Assembly: GCA_002840985.1 (NCBI GenBank) | Contig: PHDM01000003.1 | Location: 1-62,583, forward strand | Reading direction: 5' to 3' | Length of the DNA stretch: 62,583 nt | DNA from: Bacteroidetes bacterium HGW-Bacteroidetes-17 | Lineage (GTDB): Bacteria; Bacteroidota; Bacteroidia; Bacteroidales; GCA-2711565 | Part shown: positions 36,855-48,319 of the stretch, in pieces | Layout of the letters: each line of letters begins with the position of its first letter | Numbering within the stretch: position 1 is the first letter of the stretch | The notes under the pieces: model-generated | The model's database searches: none | What the model was told of the DNA's origin: nothing | The model's input: the letters and a program-made list of their open reading frames with translations, nothing else | Program-made: the position numbers and the translations under genes

Positions 36855-37484
36855 ATGTCAGGATTAATAGGAAAAAAAATAGGTATGACTAGCATATACG
36901 ACGCAAACGGCAAAAATATGCCCTGCACCGTTATTGAAGCTGGTCCATGTGTTGTGACTCAGGTTCGTACAATGGAAGTTGACGGATATGAAGCAATACA
37001 ACTTGCGTTTGACGATAAAAAAGAAAAGCATACCTCAAGTGCAATGAAAGGTCATTTTGCGAAAGCAGGCGTTACTCCAAAACGAATAGTTCGCGAGTTG
37101 ACCCGTTTCGAAAAGGGCCATCAGAAAAAATTTGGTGATGTTATAGGTGTTGAAATTTTTGTCGAAGGTGAATTTATCGATGTTGTAGGAACATCCAAAG
37201 GAAAAGGATTTCAAGGGGTAGTTAAACGTCATAATTTCAGAGGTGTAAATGATGCAACTCACGGTCAGCACAATCGATTAAGAGCTCCGGGTTCAATTGG
37301 TGCATCTTCTTGGCCCTCAAGAGTATTTAAAGGCATGAGAATGGCAGGAAGAACCGGTGGTGATCGTGCAAAATTGATCAATCTCCAAATCTTAAAAATT
37401 ATTCCTGAGAAAAACCTTCTTATTGTCAAAGGTGCAGTTCCTGGTGCAAAAAATTCATATTTAATTATTGAAAGATGGAGTTAG
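36855..37484 (+). CDS. rplC: 50S ribosomal protein L3
   Basis: L3 is 209 residues and binds near the peptidyl-transferase entrance of 23S rRNA. The sequence [14 protein letters not shown] at the start, [17 protein letters not shown], and [27 protein letters not shown] residues ([14 protein letters not shown]) match. Its last 10 bases overlap rplD. Confidence 0.97.
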   Translation: MSGLIGKKIGMTSIYDANGKNMPCTVIEAGPCVVTQVRTMEVDGYEAIQLAFDDKKEKHTSSAMKGHFAKAGVTPKRIVRELTRFEKGHQKKFGDVIGVEIFVEGEFIDVVGTSKGKGFQGVVKRHNFRGVNDATHGQHNRLRAPGSIGASSWPSRVFKGMRMAGRTGGDRAKLINLQILKIIPEKNLLIVKGAVPGAKNSYLIIERWS

Positions 37485-38098
37485 TAGTACATAATATTAG
37501 CGGAAAAGAGACATCGAAGAAAGTCAACCTGAATGATGAAATATTCGGGATTGAACCTAACGATCATGCGATCTATCTTGATACCAAACAATATTTGGCA
37601 AATCAACGACAAGGAACTCACAGCTCAAAAGGCAAAAGTGAATTATCTGGAAGTACTCGCAAGATTAAACGTCAAAAAGGAACCGGTACAGCCCGTGCAG
37701 GTAGTATTAAGTCTGGTCTTTTTAGAGGTGGAGCCCGTATGTTTGGCCCACAACCTAGAGACTATCGTTTTAAGTTGAATAAAAAACTTAAACGATTAGC
37801 ACGTAAGTCAGCGCTTTCATATAAAGCAATTGATAAAAACATCATGGTTGTTGAAGATTTCGAAATGGAACCAAAAACCAAGAGTTTTATTGAAATGCTG
37901 AATAATTTCAGCTTAAGCGAGAAGAAAACATTATTTATATTGGGCGAAAGCAAAGAGAATATTTACCTCGCGGCCAGAAACCTGAAAAAAATTAAAGTTG
38001 TTCATGCTTCTGCACTTAATACTTACGATATTTTAAATGCAAATAATTTACTGATTTCTGAGAATTCTCTCGCTGAAATTGAGAAAATGTTTGTTTAA
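37475..38098 (+). CDS. rplD: 50S ribosomal protein L4
   Basis: L4 (207 residues) lines the peptide exit tunnel and in some bacteria represses its own operon. The loop [19 protein letters not shown] and [13 protein letters not shown] are typical. It overlaps rplC by 10 bases, suggesting coupled translation. rplW follows 25 bases later. Confidence 0.96.
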   Translation: MELVVHNISGKETSKKVNLNDEIFGIEPNDHAIYLDTKQYLANQRQGTHSSKGKSELSGSTRKIKRQKGTGTARAGSIKSGLFRGGARMFGPQPRDYRFKLNKKLKRLARKSALSYKAIDKNIMVVEDFEMEPKTKSFIEMLNNFSLSEKKTLFILGESKENIYLAARNLKKIKVVHASALNTYDILNANNLLISENSLAEIEKMFV

Positions 38099-38123
38099 AT
38101 AAAAAATATTAAAATTCATAAAA

Positions 38124-38414
38124 ATGGATATCATTAAAAAGCCTGTAATTACAGAAAAAATGACCGCGATGGGAGAAAAACTCAACCGTTATGGTTTTAT
38201 AGTGGATAAACGGGCCAATAAGCTTCAAATTAAAGAAGCGATAAAGGAAATTTACGGAGTTGAGGTTACAGCAGTAAATACCATGAGTTACTCCGGTAAA
38301 ACCAAGTCCAGATTTACAAAAGCCGGATTTATTAGCGGCAAAACAAATTCATTTAAGAAGGCTATTATTACATTAGCTGAAGGCGAAACAATTGATTTTT
38401 ATAGCAATATTTAA
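38124..38414 (+). CDS. rplW: 50S ribosomal protein L23
   Basis: L23 (96 residues) sits at the tunnel exit, where trigger factor and signal recognition particle dock. The [12 protein letters not shown] start, [24 protein letters not shown] and AVNTM region are typical. rplB begins 5 bases after its stop. Confidence 0.96.
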   Translation: MDIIKKPVITEKMTAMGEKLNRYGFIVDKRANKLQIKEAIKEIYGVEVTAVNTMSYSGKTKSRFTKAGFISGKTNSFKKAIITLAEGETIDFYSNI

Positions 38415-38419
38415 TTAGG

Positions 38420-39244
<825 letters not shown>

Positions 39245-39269
39245 TATAGATAATTAAATCATAAGAATA

Positions 39270-39548
39270 ATGAGTCGTTCTCTTAAAAAAGGTCCTTATA
39301 TTCATTTCAAACTGGAGAAAAAGGTTTTTGCAAATATTGAATCTGGCAAAAAGACGGTTATAAAAACCTGGTCAAGGGCATCAATGATATCTCCTGACTT
39401 CGTTGGACAAACCATTGCTGTTCATAATGGAAATAAATTCATTCCGGTTTATGTTACTGAAAACATGGTTGGACATAAATTAGGTGAATTTGCCCCAACC
39501 CGAATTTTCAGAGGACACGCAGGAAATAAAGATAAAGGCAAACGATAA
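39270..39548 (+). CDS. rpsS: 30S ribosomal protein S19
   Basis: S19 (92 residues) lies at the 30S head and contacts the A-site tRNA region. The [17 protein letters not shown] start and [19 protein letters not shown] end are conserved. It follows rplB by 25 bases and precedes rplV by 23. Confidence 0.97.
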   Translation: MSRSLKKGPYIHFKLEKKVFANIESGKKTVIKTWSRASMISPDFVGQTIAVHNGNKFIPVYVTENMVGHKLGEFAPTRIFRGHAGNKDKGKR

Positions 39549-39571
39549 AAGGCAATAAATAAGTACATACA

Positions 39572-39997
39572 ATGGGAGCAAGAAAACATAATTCAGCAGA
39601 ACAATTAAAGGAAGCAAAGAAAACAACATACTTTGCCAAATTGAATAATTGTCCTACTTCGCCCAGAAAAATGAGATTAGTCGCTGGCTTGATCAGAGGA
39701 GGAAATGTTGAACATGCATTGCATATTTTACAACATTCACCCAAAGAAGCTTCAATCCGAATGCACAAACTATTGCGTTCAGCTATTGCGAACTGGGAAG
39801 CTAAAAATGAGGGTCAGCGTATTGAAGACAGTAACCTTTATGTTAAAGAAGTTTTAGTAGATAGTGGCAGAATGTTAAAACGTATTCAGCCTGCACCCCA
39901 AGGTCGTGCACACCGAATAAAAAAGCGTTCGAATCATGTGACTGTTATACTAGATAGCAGAACAGTAGTAGAAGAAGTTAAAAATCAAAATCAATAA
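39572..39997 (+). CDS. rplV: 50S ribosomal protein L22
   Basis: L22 (141 residues) extends a hairpin into the exit tunnel near the macrolide site. Visible are [66 protein letters not shown]. No change in the hairpin is obvious. The N-terminus is about 20 residues longer than in E. coli. Confidence 0.96.
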   Translation: MGARKHNSAEQLKEAKKTTYFAKLNNCPTSPRKMRLVAGLIRGGNVEHALHILQHSPKEASIRMHKLLRSAIANWEAKNEGQRIEDSNLYVKEVLVDSGRMLKRIQPAPQGRAHRIKKRSNHVTVILDSRTVVEEVKNQNQ

Positions 39998-40014
39998 TCT
40001 ATAAGATACATTTA

Positions 40015-40752
40015 ATGGGACAAAAAACAAATCCAATAGGTCTTAGATTAGGAATCATTAAGGGATGGGATTCAAATTGGTACGGTGGAAACAAATTTGC
40101 CGATAAACTGATAGAAGACGATAAAATCAGAAAATATCTGAATGCCCGACTAGCAAAAGCCGGAATCTCAAAGATAATTATTGAGCGTACCTTAAAACTT
40201 GTAACCGTAACTATATTTACCGCACGTCCGGGTATTATTATCGGAAAAGGTGGTTCTGAAGTAGACAAGCTAAAAGAAGAATTGAAAAAAGTTACCGGTA
40301 AGGAAATCCAAATCAATATCTCTGAAATTAAAAGACCGGAATTAGATGCGGTAATCGTTTCCAGTTCAATCGCTCGTCAAATCGAAGGTAGAATCTCATT
40401 CAGAAGGGCTATTAAAACTTCCATTGCTTCAACAATGCGAATTGGTGCTGAAGGAATTAAAGTTCAGATTTCGGGGAGAATCGGTGGTGCTGAAATGGCA
40501 AGAAGTGAATCATACAAAGAAGGACGTGTTCCATTGCATACCTTACGTGCAGATATTGATTATGCACTTAGCGAAGCTCATACCACTTATGGACGTATTG
40601 GAATTAAAGTTTGGATTTGTAAAGGTGAAATCTACGGTAAACCTGAATTAGTTCCTACAACAGGAATAGGAGCCAAAACCCAACAAGGGGGAGGAGGCGC
40701 ACCGGCACCAGGCGGACCACGCGGAAGAGGCCCACGAAATAAGAGAAGATAA
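40015..40752 (+). CDS. rpsC: 30S ribosomal protein S3
   Basis: S3 (245 residues) lines the mRNA entry channel. [24 protein letters not shown] at the start, the KH-domain GIIIGKGG and RISFRRA are typical. The end is Gly/Pro/Arg-rich ([21 protein letters not shown]), an acceptable tail for Bacteroidota. rplP follows after 31 bases. Confidence 0.97.
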   Translation: MGQKTNPIGLRLGIIKGWDSNWYGGNKFADKLIEDDKIRKYLNARLAKAGISKIIIERTLKLVTVTIFTARPGIIIGKGGSEVDKLKEELKKVTGKEIQINISEIKRPELDAVIVSSSIARQIEGRISFRRAIKTSIASTMRIGAEGIKVQISGRIGGAEMARSESYKEGRVPLHTLRADIDYALSEAHTTYGRIGIKVWICKGEIYGKPELVPTTGIGAKTQQGGGGAPAPGGPRGRGPRNKRR

Positions 40753-40783
40753 ACAGGACTTATAATTAATAATATTATATCAG

Positions 40784-41203
40784 ATGTTACAGCCGAAAAA
40801 GACAAAATTCAGGAAAATGCAAAAGGGGAAAATGAAAGGAAATTCCTTTCGTGGTAACCAAATTGCATTTGGATCTTTTGGAATAAAAGCCCTAGAAGAA
40901 ACCTGGATCACTGGAAGACAAATAGAAGCTGCTCGTCAAGCAGTAACCCGTTATATGAAACGTGAAGGACAGATTTGGATTAGAATTTTTCCCGATAAGC
41001 CAATAACCAAAAAACCTGCTGAGGTACGTATGGGTAAAGGTAAAGGAGCTCCAGAATATTTCGTGGCAAGGGTAACTCCAGGCAGAATCCTTTTCGAGGC
41101 AGAAGGTGTGCCATTGGAAATTGCAAAGGAAGCATTACGTTTGGCATCACAAAAGCTTCCGATTAAAATGAAATTTGTAGTAAGAAGAGATTACGTAGAA
41201 TAA
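40784..41203 (+). CDS. rplP: 50S ribosomal protein L16
   Basis: L16 (139 residues) orders the A-site tRNA elbow region of the large subunit. The [18 protein letters not shown] start, [44 protein letters not shown] and [25 protein letters not shown] match the family well. rpmC starts 14 bases further on. Confidence 0.97.
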   Translation: MLQPKKTKFRKMQKGKMKGNSFRGNQIAFGSFGIKALEETWITGRQIEAARQAVTRYMKREGQIWIRIFPDKPITKKPAEVRMGKGKGAPEYFVARVTPGRILFEAEGVPLEIAKEALRLASQKLPIKMKFVVRRDYVE

Positions 41204-41217
41204 TCAATATTTAGAAA

Positions 41218-41445
41218 ATGGAACAAGCAGTTATCAAAGAACTTTCTACAGATGATTTGGTAGATCGATTAGAGGAAGAAACAAAACAGTTGTCAAAATT
41301 GAAACTGAATCATGCGGTTTCTCCTCTTGAAAATCCAAATAAAATCAAGGCCTATAGGAAAACCATAGCCCGGATTCAAACCGAATTAAGGAAACGTGGA
41401 ATTGAACAAGCCTTGGCTGGTAATGACCAGGAAACTGATAAGTAA
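41218..41445 (+). CDS. rpmC: 50S ribosomal protein L29
   Basis: L29 (75 residues) is a helical protein near the exit tunnel. It has the expected pattern [53 protein letters not shown]. The N-terminal [10 protein letters not shown] and a short polar tail make it a little longer than the E. coli form. Confidence 0.95.
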   Translation: MEQAVIKELSTDDLVDRLEEETKQLSKLKLNHAVSPLENPNKIKAYRKTIARIQTELRKRGIEQALAGNDQETDK

Positions 41446-41453
41446 GAATTGCT

Positions 41454-41708
41454 ATGGAAAGAAATTTAAGAAAAGAAAGAATAGGATTGGTTGTAAGTAA
41501 CAAAATGGAAAAATCCATTGTTGTCTTGATCGAACGTAAAGTTAAACATCCTATTTATGGAAAGTTTGTGATCAAAACTTCCAAATTAGCTGCTCACGAC
41601 GAAAACAACGACTGTAACATTGGTGATACAGTAAAGATTATGGAAACCCGTCCGTTGAGCAAGAGTAAATGCTGGAGATTAATTGAAATTATTGAAAGAG
41701 CTAAATAG
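41454..41708 (+). CDS. rpsQ: 30S ribosomal protein S17
   Basis: S17 (84 residues) binds the central 5' domain of 16S rRNA. Signature: [34 protein letters not shown], followed by [32 protein letters not shown]. It sits 8 bases after rpmC and 2 bases before rplN. Confidence 0.96.
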   Translation: MERNLRKERIGLVVSNKMEKSIVVLIERKVKHPIYGKFVIKTSKLAAHDENNDCNIGDTVKIMETRPLSKSKCWRLIEIIERAK

Positions 41709-41710
41709 TT

Positions 41711-42079
41711 ATGATACAACAAGAATCAAGATTAGCTGTAGCTGACAATAGTGGTGCAAAGGAAGTGCTTTGTATCAGGGTGTTGGGCGGAACCGGAAAA
41801 AGATACGCCCGAATTGGTGACAAAATTATTGTCTCGGTAAAAAGTGCCATTCCTTCAGGGAACATTAAAAAAGGTACTGTTGCCACTGCAGTAGTTGTAC
41901 GCACCAAAAAAGAAACACGAAGAAATGATGGTTCTTATATTCGCTTCGACGATAATGCCGTAGTGATTTTGAATGCAGCTGGAGAAATGTCGGGTACCCG
42001 TATATTCGGACCGGTAGCCAGAGAACTACGCGACAAGCAATTTATGAAAATCGTTTCATTGGCACCCGAAGTGCTTTAA
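41711..42079 (+). CDS. rplN: 50S ribosomal protein L14
   Basis: L14 (122 residues) lies at the subunit interface. The start [61 protein letters not shown] and [13 protein letters not shown] are conserved. Two bases separate it from rpsQ, and rplX follows after 15. Confidence 0.98.
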   Translation: MIQQESRLAVADNSGAKEVLCIRVLGGTGKRYARIGDKIIVSVKSAIPSGNIKKGTVATAVVVRTKKETRRNDGSYIRFDDNAVVILNAAGEMSGTRIFGPVARELRDKQFMKIVSLAPEVL

Positions 42080-42094
42080 TAAAAGAAATAGATT

Positions 42095-42418
42095 ATGCAA
42101 AAAAAATTACACATAAAAAAGGGTGATACCGTCATGGTTATCAGTGGTGAATCGAAAGGTCAGCAAGGTCGTGTACTGAAGCTCATGCCTGACGCAAATC
42201 GCGGTATCGTAGAAGGTGTGAACATGGTTTCAAAAAACACCAAACCCAATGCTAAAAATCCTAAAGGTGGGGTTCTTAAGCAAGAATCACCAATTCACTT
42301 ATCAAACCTGAAAGTTGTTGATGGTGCAGGTAATCCTACTCGCGTTGGTAAAAGAATTGATGAGAAAGATAATAAGAGTGTTCGGTATTCAAAAAAATCA
42401 GGGGAGGTAATCAAGTAA
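42095..42418 (+). CDS. rplX: 50S ribosomal protein L24
   Basis: L24 (107 residues) is an early 50S assembly protein with a KOW fold. Seen are [47 protein letters not shown] and the [13 protein letters not shown] stretch. The stop codon overlaps the ATG of rplE by one base (TAATG), indicating coupled translation. Confidence 0.96.
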   Translation: MQKKLHIKKGDTVMVISGESKGQQGRVLKLMPDANRGIVEGVNMVSKNTKPNAKNPKGGVLKQESPIHLSNLKVVDGAGNPTRVGKRIDEKDNKSVRYSKKSGEVIK

Positions 42419-42972
42419 TGGAATATACACCTAGATTAAGGGAAAAATATTTCGCAGAAATAATTCCCGCACTCACCAAAGAATTTAGCTACAAAACCAT
42501 AATGCAGGTTCCAAAGCTGAAAAAAATATCAGTAAATCAGGGATTGGGAAAAGCCATCACTGATAAAAAAATTATTGACACCGGTGTTGATGAAATGACC
42601 AAAATTACAGGACAAAAAGCTGTAATTACCAAATCAAAACGTGACATTTCTAACTTTAAACTTCGTAAAGGAATGCCAGTAGGCGTTCGGGTTACCCTTC
42701 GCGGCGACAAAATGTACGAATTTTTAGATAGACTTGTTTCAGTTGCAATGCCGCGTGTTAGAGATTTCAAGGGCGTAAATGATAAAGGTTTCGATGGAAG
42801 AGGAAACTATACCTTTGGCGTAACCGAACAAATTATTTTCCCAGAAATAGATATTGATAAGATTAATAGCATTAATGGAATGGATATCACCTTCGTTACT
42901 TCGGCCAATACCGATAAAGAAGCAATGGCTCTATTAAAAGAATTTGGTATTCCATTTAAAAATCAAAAATAA
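42418..42972 (+). CDS. rplE: 50S ribosomal protein L5
   Basis: L5 (184 residues) binds 5S rRNA and the P-site tRNA. It shows [40 protein letters not shown], the [27 protein letters not shown] segment, and [23 protein letters not shown]. Overlaps rplX by one base; rpsN is 9 bases downstream. Confidence 0.97.
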   Translation: MEYTPRLREKYFAEIIPALTKEFSYKTIMQVPKLKKISVNQGLGKAITDKKIIDTGVDEMTKITGQKAVITKSKRDISNFKLRKGMPVGVRVTLRGDKMYEFLDRLVSVAMPRVRDFKGVNDKGFDGRGNYTFGVTEQIIFPEIDIDKINSINGMDITFVTSANTDKEAMALLKEFGIPFKNQK

Positions 42973-42981
42973 GATAAGCAT

Positions 42982-43251
42982 ATGGCTAAAGAATCAATGA
43001 AAGCGAGAGAAGTTAAACGACAAAAACTCGTTGACAAATACGCTGCCAAAAGGGCTGAATTAAAAGCAGCAGGTGATTATGAAGGTTTGCAAAAACTTCC
43101 AAAAAACGCCTCACCGATACGTTTGCACAACAGGTGTAAATTAACCGGCCGCCCAAAAGGTTATATGCGTCAATTTGGTGTTTCACGTATCAACTTTAGG
43201 GAAATGGCATTGAATGGCTTGATTCCGGGTATCAGAAAAGCCAGTTGGTAA
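42982..43251 (+). CDS. rpsN: 30S ribosomal protein S14, zinc-free (C-minus) form
   Basis: S14 (89 residues) is the long form with a single cysteine (Cys52), so it cannot bind zinc. The conserved [35 protein letters not shown] ends at GIRKASW. This matches the zinc-free L36 encoded at 48320. It is followed by the longest gap inside the operon (89 AT-rich bases). Confidence 0.96.
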   Translation: MAKESMKAREVKRQKLVDKYAAKRAELKAAGDYEGLQKLPKNASPIRLHNRCKLTGRPKGYMRQFGVSRINFREMALNGLIPGIRKASW

Positions 43252-43340
43252 TAATAAATGATTATTAATTATTGAAAAATGTAAAAATAATCGATAAAAA
43301 AATAATCAATAAAAAATAAACAATAAACAATAAGATAGAG
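43252..43340. repeat. AT-rich low-complexity spacer between rpsN and rpsH
   Basis: These 89 bases are the longest spacer within the operon apart from the leader. They repeat AATAATCRATAA/AACAATAA units with very few G or C. No reading frame, stem or TAnnTTTG promoter was seen. Confidence 0.5.
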
Positions 43341-43739
43341 ATGCTTACTGATCCAATTGCAGATTATTTAACAAGAATTCGAAACGCAGTGAAAGCTAGC
43401 CATAGAGTGGTTGAAATTCCTGCTTCCAATTTGAAAAAAGCGATAACAAAAATACTGTTTGAAAAAGGTTATATCTTGAATTATAAATTCGAAGATGATG
43501 ACAAACAGGGAATCATCAAGATTGCCTTGAAATTTCATCCGGTTACCAAGTTGCCTGCTATTTCAACACTTCAAAGAGTAAGTCGTCCAGGTTTAAGAAA
43601 GTATTCTGACGCTAATAGCCTCCCACGTGTATTAAACGGATTAGGGATTGCTATTTTGTCAACATCAATGGGCGTAATTACCGACAAAGAAGCAAGAAAA
43701 CTAAAAGTCGGTGGCGAAGTATTATGTTACATTAGTTAA
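43341..43739 (+). CDS. rpsH: 30S ribosomal protein S8
   Basis: S8 (132 residues) binds the central domain of 16S rRNA and, in E. coli, represses the spc operon. The start [32 protein letters not shown], the [15 protein letters not shown] region, and the [31 protein letters not shown] end are complete. It follows an 89-base spacer and precedes rplF by 16 bases. Confidence 0.97.
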   Translation: MLTDPIADYLTRIRNAVKASHRVVEIPASNLKKAITKILFEKGYILNYKFEDDDKQGIIKIALKFHPVTKLPAISTLQRVSRPGLRKYSDANSLPRVLNGLGIAILSTSMGVITDKEARKLKVGGEVLCYIS

Positions 43740-43755
43740 TAAGGAGATTTAATCA

Positions 43756-44310
43756 ATGTCAAGAATAGGAAAATTACCCATCAACATTCCTGTAGGAGTT
43801 CAGGTTACCGTCAGCGACGAAAATGTGGTTACGGTAAAAGGCAAGCTTGGAGAACTCAAGCAGGCTGTTAACCCAACCATCAGTGTAAAAATTGAGGACG
43901 GTTCAATTAAAGTAGGTAGGGCTTCTGATAGTATCCCTGATCGTTCAAAACACGGTTTATACCGATCTTTAATTTCAAACATGGTTCATGGAGTGTCTGA
44001 AGGTTATAAAATCGTACAAGAATTAGTTGGAGTAGGTTATAAAGCTACTGCAGTTGGTCAGATACTTGAAATATCAGTAGGTTATTCGCACAATATTGTG
44101 ATGGAATTACCTCCCGAAGTGAAAGTTGAAACTCAAGCTGAAAGAGGGAAAAGCCCCCAAATCATTTTATTCTCTCATGATAAACAGTTGATTGGTCAGG
44201 TTGCAGCTAAAATTCGTTCATTACGTAAACCGGAACCATATAAAGGAAAAGGTATTCGTTATCAAGGTGAGGAAATCAGACGTAAAGCTGGTAAAGCAGC
44301 TACTTCATAA
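43756..44310 (+). CDS. rplF: 50S ribosomal protein L6
   Basis: L6 (184 residues) sits near the GTPase-associated centre of the 50S. The start SRIGKLPINIPVGVQVTV, the EGYKIVQELVGVGYKATAVG loop and the C-terminal EPYKGKGIRYQGEEIRRKAGKAA are typical. rplR begins 31 bases later. Confidence 0.97.
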   Translation: MSRIGKLPINIPVGVQVTVSDENVVTVKGKLGELKQAVNPTISVKIEDGSIKVGRASDSIPDRSKHGLYRSLISNMVHGVSEGYKIVQELVGVGYKATAVGQILEISVGYSHNIVMELPPEVKVETQAERGKSPQIILFSHDKQLIGQVAAKIRSLRKPEPYKGKGIRYQGEEIRRKAGKAATS

Positions 44311-44341
44311 TTAAAAACAAGAATTTTAAATTCTTAATAGA

Positions 44342-44704
44342 ATGGCAATAAAAGATAAAAGAAAATTCAGAAGATTGAGGATAAAACTTGGAGTTAGAAG
44401 ATCCATTGTTGGAACTCTTGAAAGACCAAGACTTACTATTTTTAGAAGTAATAAGGGTATTTATGCCCAATTGATTAACGATTCTGATGGAGTTACTTTA
44501 GCCGCAGCATCATCAACCGGCAAAGGCATTGCAGAAGCAAAAGTTAACAAAATCGAACAAGCCAAATTGGTTGGTAACCTTCTTGCAGAAAAAGCAAAAG
44601 AAGTTGGGGTTGAGTCAGTTGTTTTTGACAGAAACGGTTATTTGTATCATGGTAGAGTTAAATCTTTAGCTGACGGTGCTAGAGAAGGAGGTCTTAAATT
44701 TTAA
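44342..44704 (+). CDS. rplR: 50S ribosomal protein L18
   Basis: L18 (120 residues) binds 5S rRNA together with L5. Seen are [48 protein letters not shown] and the [24 protein letters not shown] end. rpsE starts 5 bases after it. Confidence 0.96.
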   Translation: MAIKDKRKFRRLRIKLGVRRSIVGTLERPRLTIFRSNKGIYAQLINDSDGVTLAAASSTGKGIAEAKVNKIEQAKLVGNLLAEKAKEVGVESVVFDRNGYLYHGRVKSLADGAREGGLKF

Positions 44705-44709
44705 AGATT

Positions 44710-45228
44710 ATGGCAAATTTAAACGAAAATAGAGTAAAGACTAGCGAAATTGAATACAAAGACAGACTGGTTAGTATTCAAAGAGTTACTAAAGTTACCA
44801 AAGGTGGACGAACATTCAGTTTCTCAGCAATTGTTGTGGTTGGAAATGAAAAAGGTGTTGTAGGCTATGGTTTGGGAAAAGCAAAAGAGGTAACTGCTGC
44901 CATTGCAAAAGGAATCGATGATGCCAAGAAAAATTTAGTTAAAGTTCCGATTTTAAAAGGTACTTTACCTCACGATCAATATGGTAAATATAGTGGTGCG
45001 TATGTATTCCTGAAACCAGCTGCTCCCGGAGCAGGTGTCATTGCAGGTGGTGCCATGCGTGCTGTTTTAGAAAGTGTTGGAGTAACCGATGTTTTAGCAA
45101 AATCAAAAGGATCGTCAAACCCACATAGTGTTGTTAAAGCTACCATTGACGCTTTGGTTAAACTGAGGGACCCTAAAACAGTTGCACAAATGAGGGGTGT
45201 CAGTTTAAGTACAGTTTTCAACGGATAA
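44710..45228 (+). CDS. rpsE: 30S ribosomal protein S5
   Basis: S5 (172 residues) helps keep decoding accurate. The double-stranded-RNA-binding region [41 protein letters not shown] and [41 protein letters not shown] are present. The loop associated with spectinomycin resistance shows no obvious change. rpmD starts 9 bases on. Confidence 0.96.
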   Translation: MANLNENRVKTSEIEYKDRLVSIQRVTKVTKGGRTFSFSAIVVVGNEKGVVGYGLGKAKEVTAAIAKGIDDAKKNLVKVPILKGTLPHDQYGKYSGAYVFLKPAAPGAGVIAGGAMRAVLESVGVTDVLAKSKGSSNPHSVVKATIDALVKLRDPKTVAQMRGVSLSTVFNG

Positions 45229-45237
45229 AAACCTGTA

Positions 45238-45420
45238 ATGATGAAAAAAATAAGAATAGAACAAGTGAAAAGCGGCATTGGACGGACAGAACGCCAAAAG
45301 CTTACGCTCCAGGCATTAGGCTTGAAAAGAATGCATCATACAATTGAAGTAGTTGGAACCCCACAAATTCTGGGAATGATTGCCAAAGTTGATCATCTGG
45401 TTAAAGTGGAAGAAGTTTAA
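45238..45420 (+). CDS. rpmD: 50S ribosomal protein L30
   Basis: L30 (60 residues) is a small helix-strand protein. It shows KKIRIEQVKSGIGRTERQKLTLQALGLKRMHHTIEVVGTPQILGMIAKVDHLVKVEE, a full match in order and length. Two Met codons (45238 and 45241) are adjacent; the first is used here, the second is equally possible. Confidence 0.95.
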   Translation: MMKKIRIEQVKSGIGRTERQKLTLQALGLKRMHHTIEVVGTPQILGMIAKVDHLVKVEEV

Positions 45421-45444
45421 TTTAGAAAAAAAATTTGATATACG

Positions 45445-45891
45445 ATGGATTTAAGTAATTTAAAACCGGCAGAAGGTTCGACCAAGAACAGGAAAAGAAT
45501 CGGAAGAGGGCAAGGATCAGGCAGAGGCGGAACAGCTACAAGAGGTCATAAAGGTGCCCAATCAAGATCTGGCTATAGCCGTAAATTTGGTTTTGAAGGC
45601 GGTCAAATGCCTTTGTATCGACGAGTTCCTAAATCTGGATTTAAGAACATTAACCGAAAAGAATACCACGGTGTCAATATCGATGCTTTACAACAATTAG
45701 CCGAGACAAAAAATATTAAAATCATTGATTTAAATGTTTTAATTGAAAATGGATTAGCTACAAAAAACGAGCTGGTTAAAATTTTAGGTCGTGGCGAATT
45801 AAAAGCCAAACTAGAAGTTAGAGTTCATGCATTTTCGGAATCAGCTATTAAAGCGATCGAAGCTCAAGGTGGTGTTGCAACAAAAATTTAA
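45445..45891 (+). CDS. rplO: 50S ribosomal protein L15
   Basis: L15 (148 residues) is a late 50S assembly protein. The basic [48 protein letters not shown] motif is complete. The short C-terminal domain follows ([23 protein letters not shown]). secY starts 6 bases after the stop. Confidence 0.97.
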   Translation: MDLSNLKPAEGSTKNRKRIGRGQGSGRGGTATRGHKGAQSRSGYSRKFGFEGGQMPLYRRVPKSGFKNINRKEYHGVNIDALQQLAETKNIKIIDLNVLIENGLATKNELVKILGRGELKAKLEVRVHAFSESAIKAIEAQGGVATKI

Positions 45892-45897
45892 GATTAA

Positions 45898-47256
45898 ATG
45901 AAAAGATTAATCCAGACAATTAGAAATATTTATAAGATTGAAGATCTTAGAAAACGGATTTTGTATACCCTCGGAATATTGTTGATATACCGTTTAGGTT
46001 CTAAAGTCGTTATTCCCGGTGTCGATCCTGATATGTTGGCGAATCTGCAAAACCAAACTGACGGTGGAATCTTAGGATTATTGAATATGTTTTCAGGGGG
46101 TGCCTTTTCTAATGCGTCAATCTTTGCTTTAGGAATCATGCCTTATATTTCCGCATCAATTGTAATTCAATTGTTGGGAATGGCAATTCCATATTTTCAA
46201 AAACTTCAAAAAGAAGGTGAGAGTGGAAGAAGAAAGATTAATCAGATCACCCGATATTTAACTGTATTAATTACTGGTTTTCAGGCTCCTGCGTATATCG
46301 CAAACATGATATCAAGCTTACCACCTGAAGCGATTTCACCATTCAATCCAAACATCACTTCACCTACTACCTTTTTCTGGGTTTCAACCGTAGTGATACT
46401 GATATCAGGTACCATGTTCGTCATGTGGCTGGGTGAAAAAATTACTGATAAAGGAATCGGAAATGGAATTTCCTTAATAATTATGATCGGAATTATAGCC
46501 AGATTGCCATTTGCATTGGCTGGTGAATTCTTCTCAAAAATGGAAGAAAAAGGTGGAGGTCTTGTATTCTTTGTAGTTGAAATAGCAGTGCTTGTTTTCG
46601 TCATATTATTGACCATTTTATTGGTGCAGGGAACGCGAAAGATACCGGTACAATATGCAAAAAGAATAGTAGGAAATAAACAATATGGTGGAGTTCGTCA
46701 GTATATCCCGTTAAAGGTAAATGCTGCTGGTGTTATGCCTATTATTTTTGCACAGGCCATTATGTTTTTACCCTTAACATTGGCCGGATTTGCAAATTCG
46801 GATTCACTAAGTGGTTTTGCTCAAGCTTTTACGAATATTAATGGGTTCTGGTACAATTTTGTGCAATTTGCAATGATTATGCTCTTTACCTATTTTTATA
46901 CTGCCATTACTGTTAATCCAAATCAAATGGCAGAAGATATGAAGAAAAACGGTGGATTTATTCCTGGGGTAAAGCCTGGACGAAAAACTGCAGAGTTTAT
47001 TGATAATGTGATGTCGAGAATTACATTACCCGGTTCTATATTTTTAGCCTTGGTAACATTATTGCCAACTTTAGTAAGATTAATGGGTGTAAGTCAGGCA
47101 TTCGCAATGTTTTATGGTGGTACTTCACTATTAATTTTAGTAGGTGTTGTATTGGATACATTACAGCAAGTTGAAAGCCATTTATTAATGCGGCATTACG
47201 ATGGTTTGACCAAATCCGGCAGGATTAAAGGTAGAACTGCAGGCATTATGGGCTAA
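45898..47256 (+). CDS. secY: Preprotein translocase subunit SecY
   Basis: SecY (452 residues) forms the protein-conducting channel of the inner membrane. Ten hydrophobic helices are visible with the plug region following the first helix. Family strings are IYRLGSKVVIPGVDP, SASIVIQLLGMAIPYFQKLQKEGESGRRKINQITRY, KITDKGIGNGISLIIMIGI, TIFLLVQG-like QGTRKIPVQYAKR and IPLKVNAAGVMPIIFA. It precedes map by 10 bases with no adk between. Confidence 0.96.
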   Translation: MKRLIQTIRNIYKIEDLRKRILYTLGILLIYRLGSKVVIPGVDPDMLANLQNQTDGGILGLLNMFSGGAFSNASIFALGIMPYISASIVIQLLGMAIPYFQKLQKEGESGRRKINQITRYLTVLITGFQAPAYIANMISSLPPEAISPFNPNITSPTTFFWVSTVVILISGTMFVMWLGEKITDKGIGNGISLIIMIGIIARLPFALAGEFFSKMEEKGGGLVFFVVEIAVLVFVILLTILLVQGTRKIPVQYAKRIVGNKQYGGVRQYIPLKVNAAGVMPIIFAQAIMFLPLTLAGFANSDSLSGFAQAFTNINGFWYNFVQFAMIMLFTYFYTAITVNPNQMAEDMKKNGGFIPGVKPGRKTAEFIDNVMSRITLPGSIFLALVTLLPTLVRLMGVSQAFAMFYGGTSLLILVGVVLDTLQQVESHLLMRHYDGLTKSGRIKGRTAGIMG

Positions 47257-47266
47257 ACAATATTGT

Positions 47267-48043
47267 ATGATACAATATAAGAATAACGAAGAAATTGAAT
47301 TAATAAGAGAAAGTTCTTTACTTGTTGGAAAAACTTTAGCCGAGGTTGCCAGGCATATTATACCTGGAATCGAGACCCGAAAGCTGGATAAAATTGCCGA
47401 AGAATTTATTCGAGATCATGGTGCATTACCAGGATTTAAAGGATACGGTGGATTCCCCGGTACCTTGTGCATATCAGTGAATGAAAATGTAGTTCATGGT
47501 ATCCCGGGAAAAGCGAAGCTTAAGGATGGAGATATCGTTTCAATTGACTGCGGAACAATTTTAAATGGATTTTATGGCGATTCTGCCTATACTTTTGAGG
47601 TAGGAGAAGTAAAAGATGAAATCAAACTTTTACTTAAACGAACCAAAGAATCACTTTATAAAGGAATTGAAGCTGCAATAGTTGGTAAACGAATTGGGGA
47701 TATTGGATTTGAAATCCAAAATTATACCGAACAATTCGGATATTCAGTAGTAAGAGATTTGGTTGGACATGGTTTGGGACGAAATTTACATGAAAAACCT
47801 GAAGTTCCCAATTACGGGAAAAGAGGAGTGGGGATAAAACTTAAAGAAGGAATGGTACTAGCAATCGAACCCATGATCAATCTCGGCGTAAAGGATGTAG
47901 TTCAGGAAAAAGATGGTTGGACGATCAGAACATTAGATCGGATGCCGTCAGCTCATTTTGAGCATGATGTTGCCATTAGAAAGGGAAAAGCTGAAATCCT
48001 TTCTACATTTGATTATATTGAAGAAGTATTAAACATTAAATAA
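47267..48043 (+). CDS. map: Methionine aminopeptidase type I
   Basis: This 258-residue peptidase removes the initiator methionine. The five metal ligands are visible: Asp in VSIDCGTILNGFYGD (two aspartates), His in VGHGLGRNLHEKPEVPNYG, Glu in MVLAIEPMI and Glu in FEHDVAI. The EVARHIIPGIETRKLDKIAEEFIRDHGALPGFKGYGGFPGTLCISVNE stretch is typical. No zinc-finger N-terminus is present, so it is the class 1a type. infA begins 3 bases after the stop. Confidence 0.95.
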   Translation: MIQYKNNEEIELIRESSLLVGKTLAEVARHIIPGIETRKLDKIAEEFIRDHGALPGFKGYGGFPGTLCISVNENVVHGIPGKAKLKDGDIVSIDCGTILNGFYGDSAYTFEVGEVKDEIKLLLKRTKESLYKGIEAAIVGKRIGDIGFEIQNYTEQFGYSVVRDLVGHGLGRNLHEKPEVPNYGKRGVGIKLKEGMVLAIEPMINLGVKDVVQEKDGWTIRTLDRMPSAHFEHDVAIRKGKAEILSTFDYIEEVLNIK

Positions 48044-48046
48044 AAT

Positions 48047-48265
48047 ATGGCGAAACAAACATCTATTGAACAAGATGGTACCGTAATAGAATCCTTAGGC
48101 AATGCAATGTTTAGGGTTGAACTTGAAAACGGTCACATTATCACAGCTCATATCTCTGGTAAAATGCGGATGCATTATATTAAAATATTACCGGGAGATA
48201 AGGTTAAGCTTGAAATGTCACCGTACGATTTAACCAAAGGACGAATTACATTTAGATATAAATAA
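48047..48265 (+). CDS. infA: Translation initiation factor IF-1
   Basis: IF-1 (72 residues) occupies the A site during initiation. The OB-fold sequence [65 protein letters not shown] is complete with normal length. It follows map by 3 bases and precedes rpmJ by 54. Confidence 0.97.
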   Translation: MAKQTSIEQDGTVIESLGNAMFRVELENGHIITAHISGKMRMHYIKILPGDKVKLEMSPYDLTKGRITFRYK

Positions 48266-48319
48266 TATAACAAGAGAAATAAAGCATATTGGATTAATAA
48301 AACATTTAATTGAAATAAA

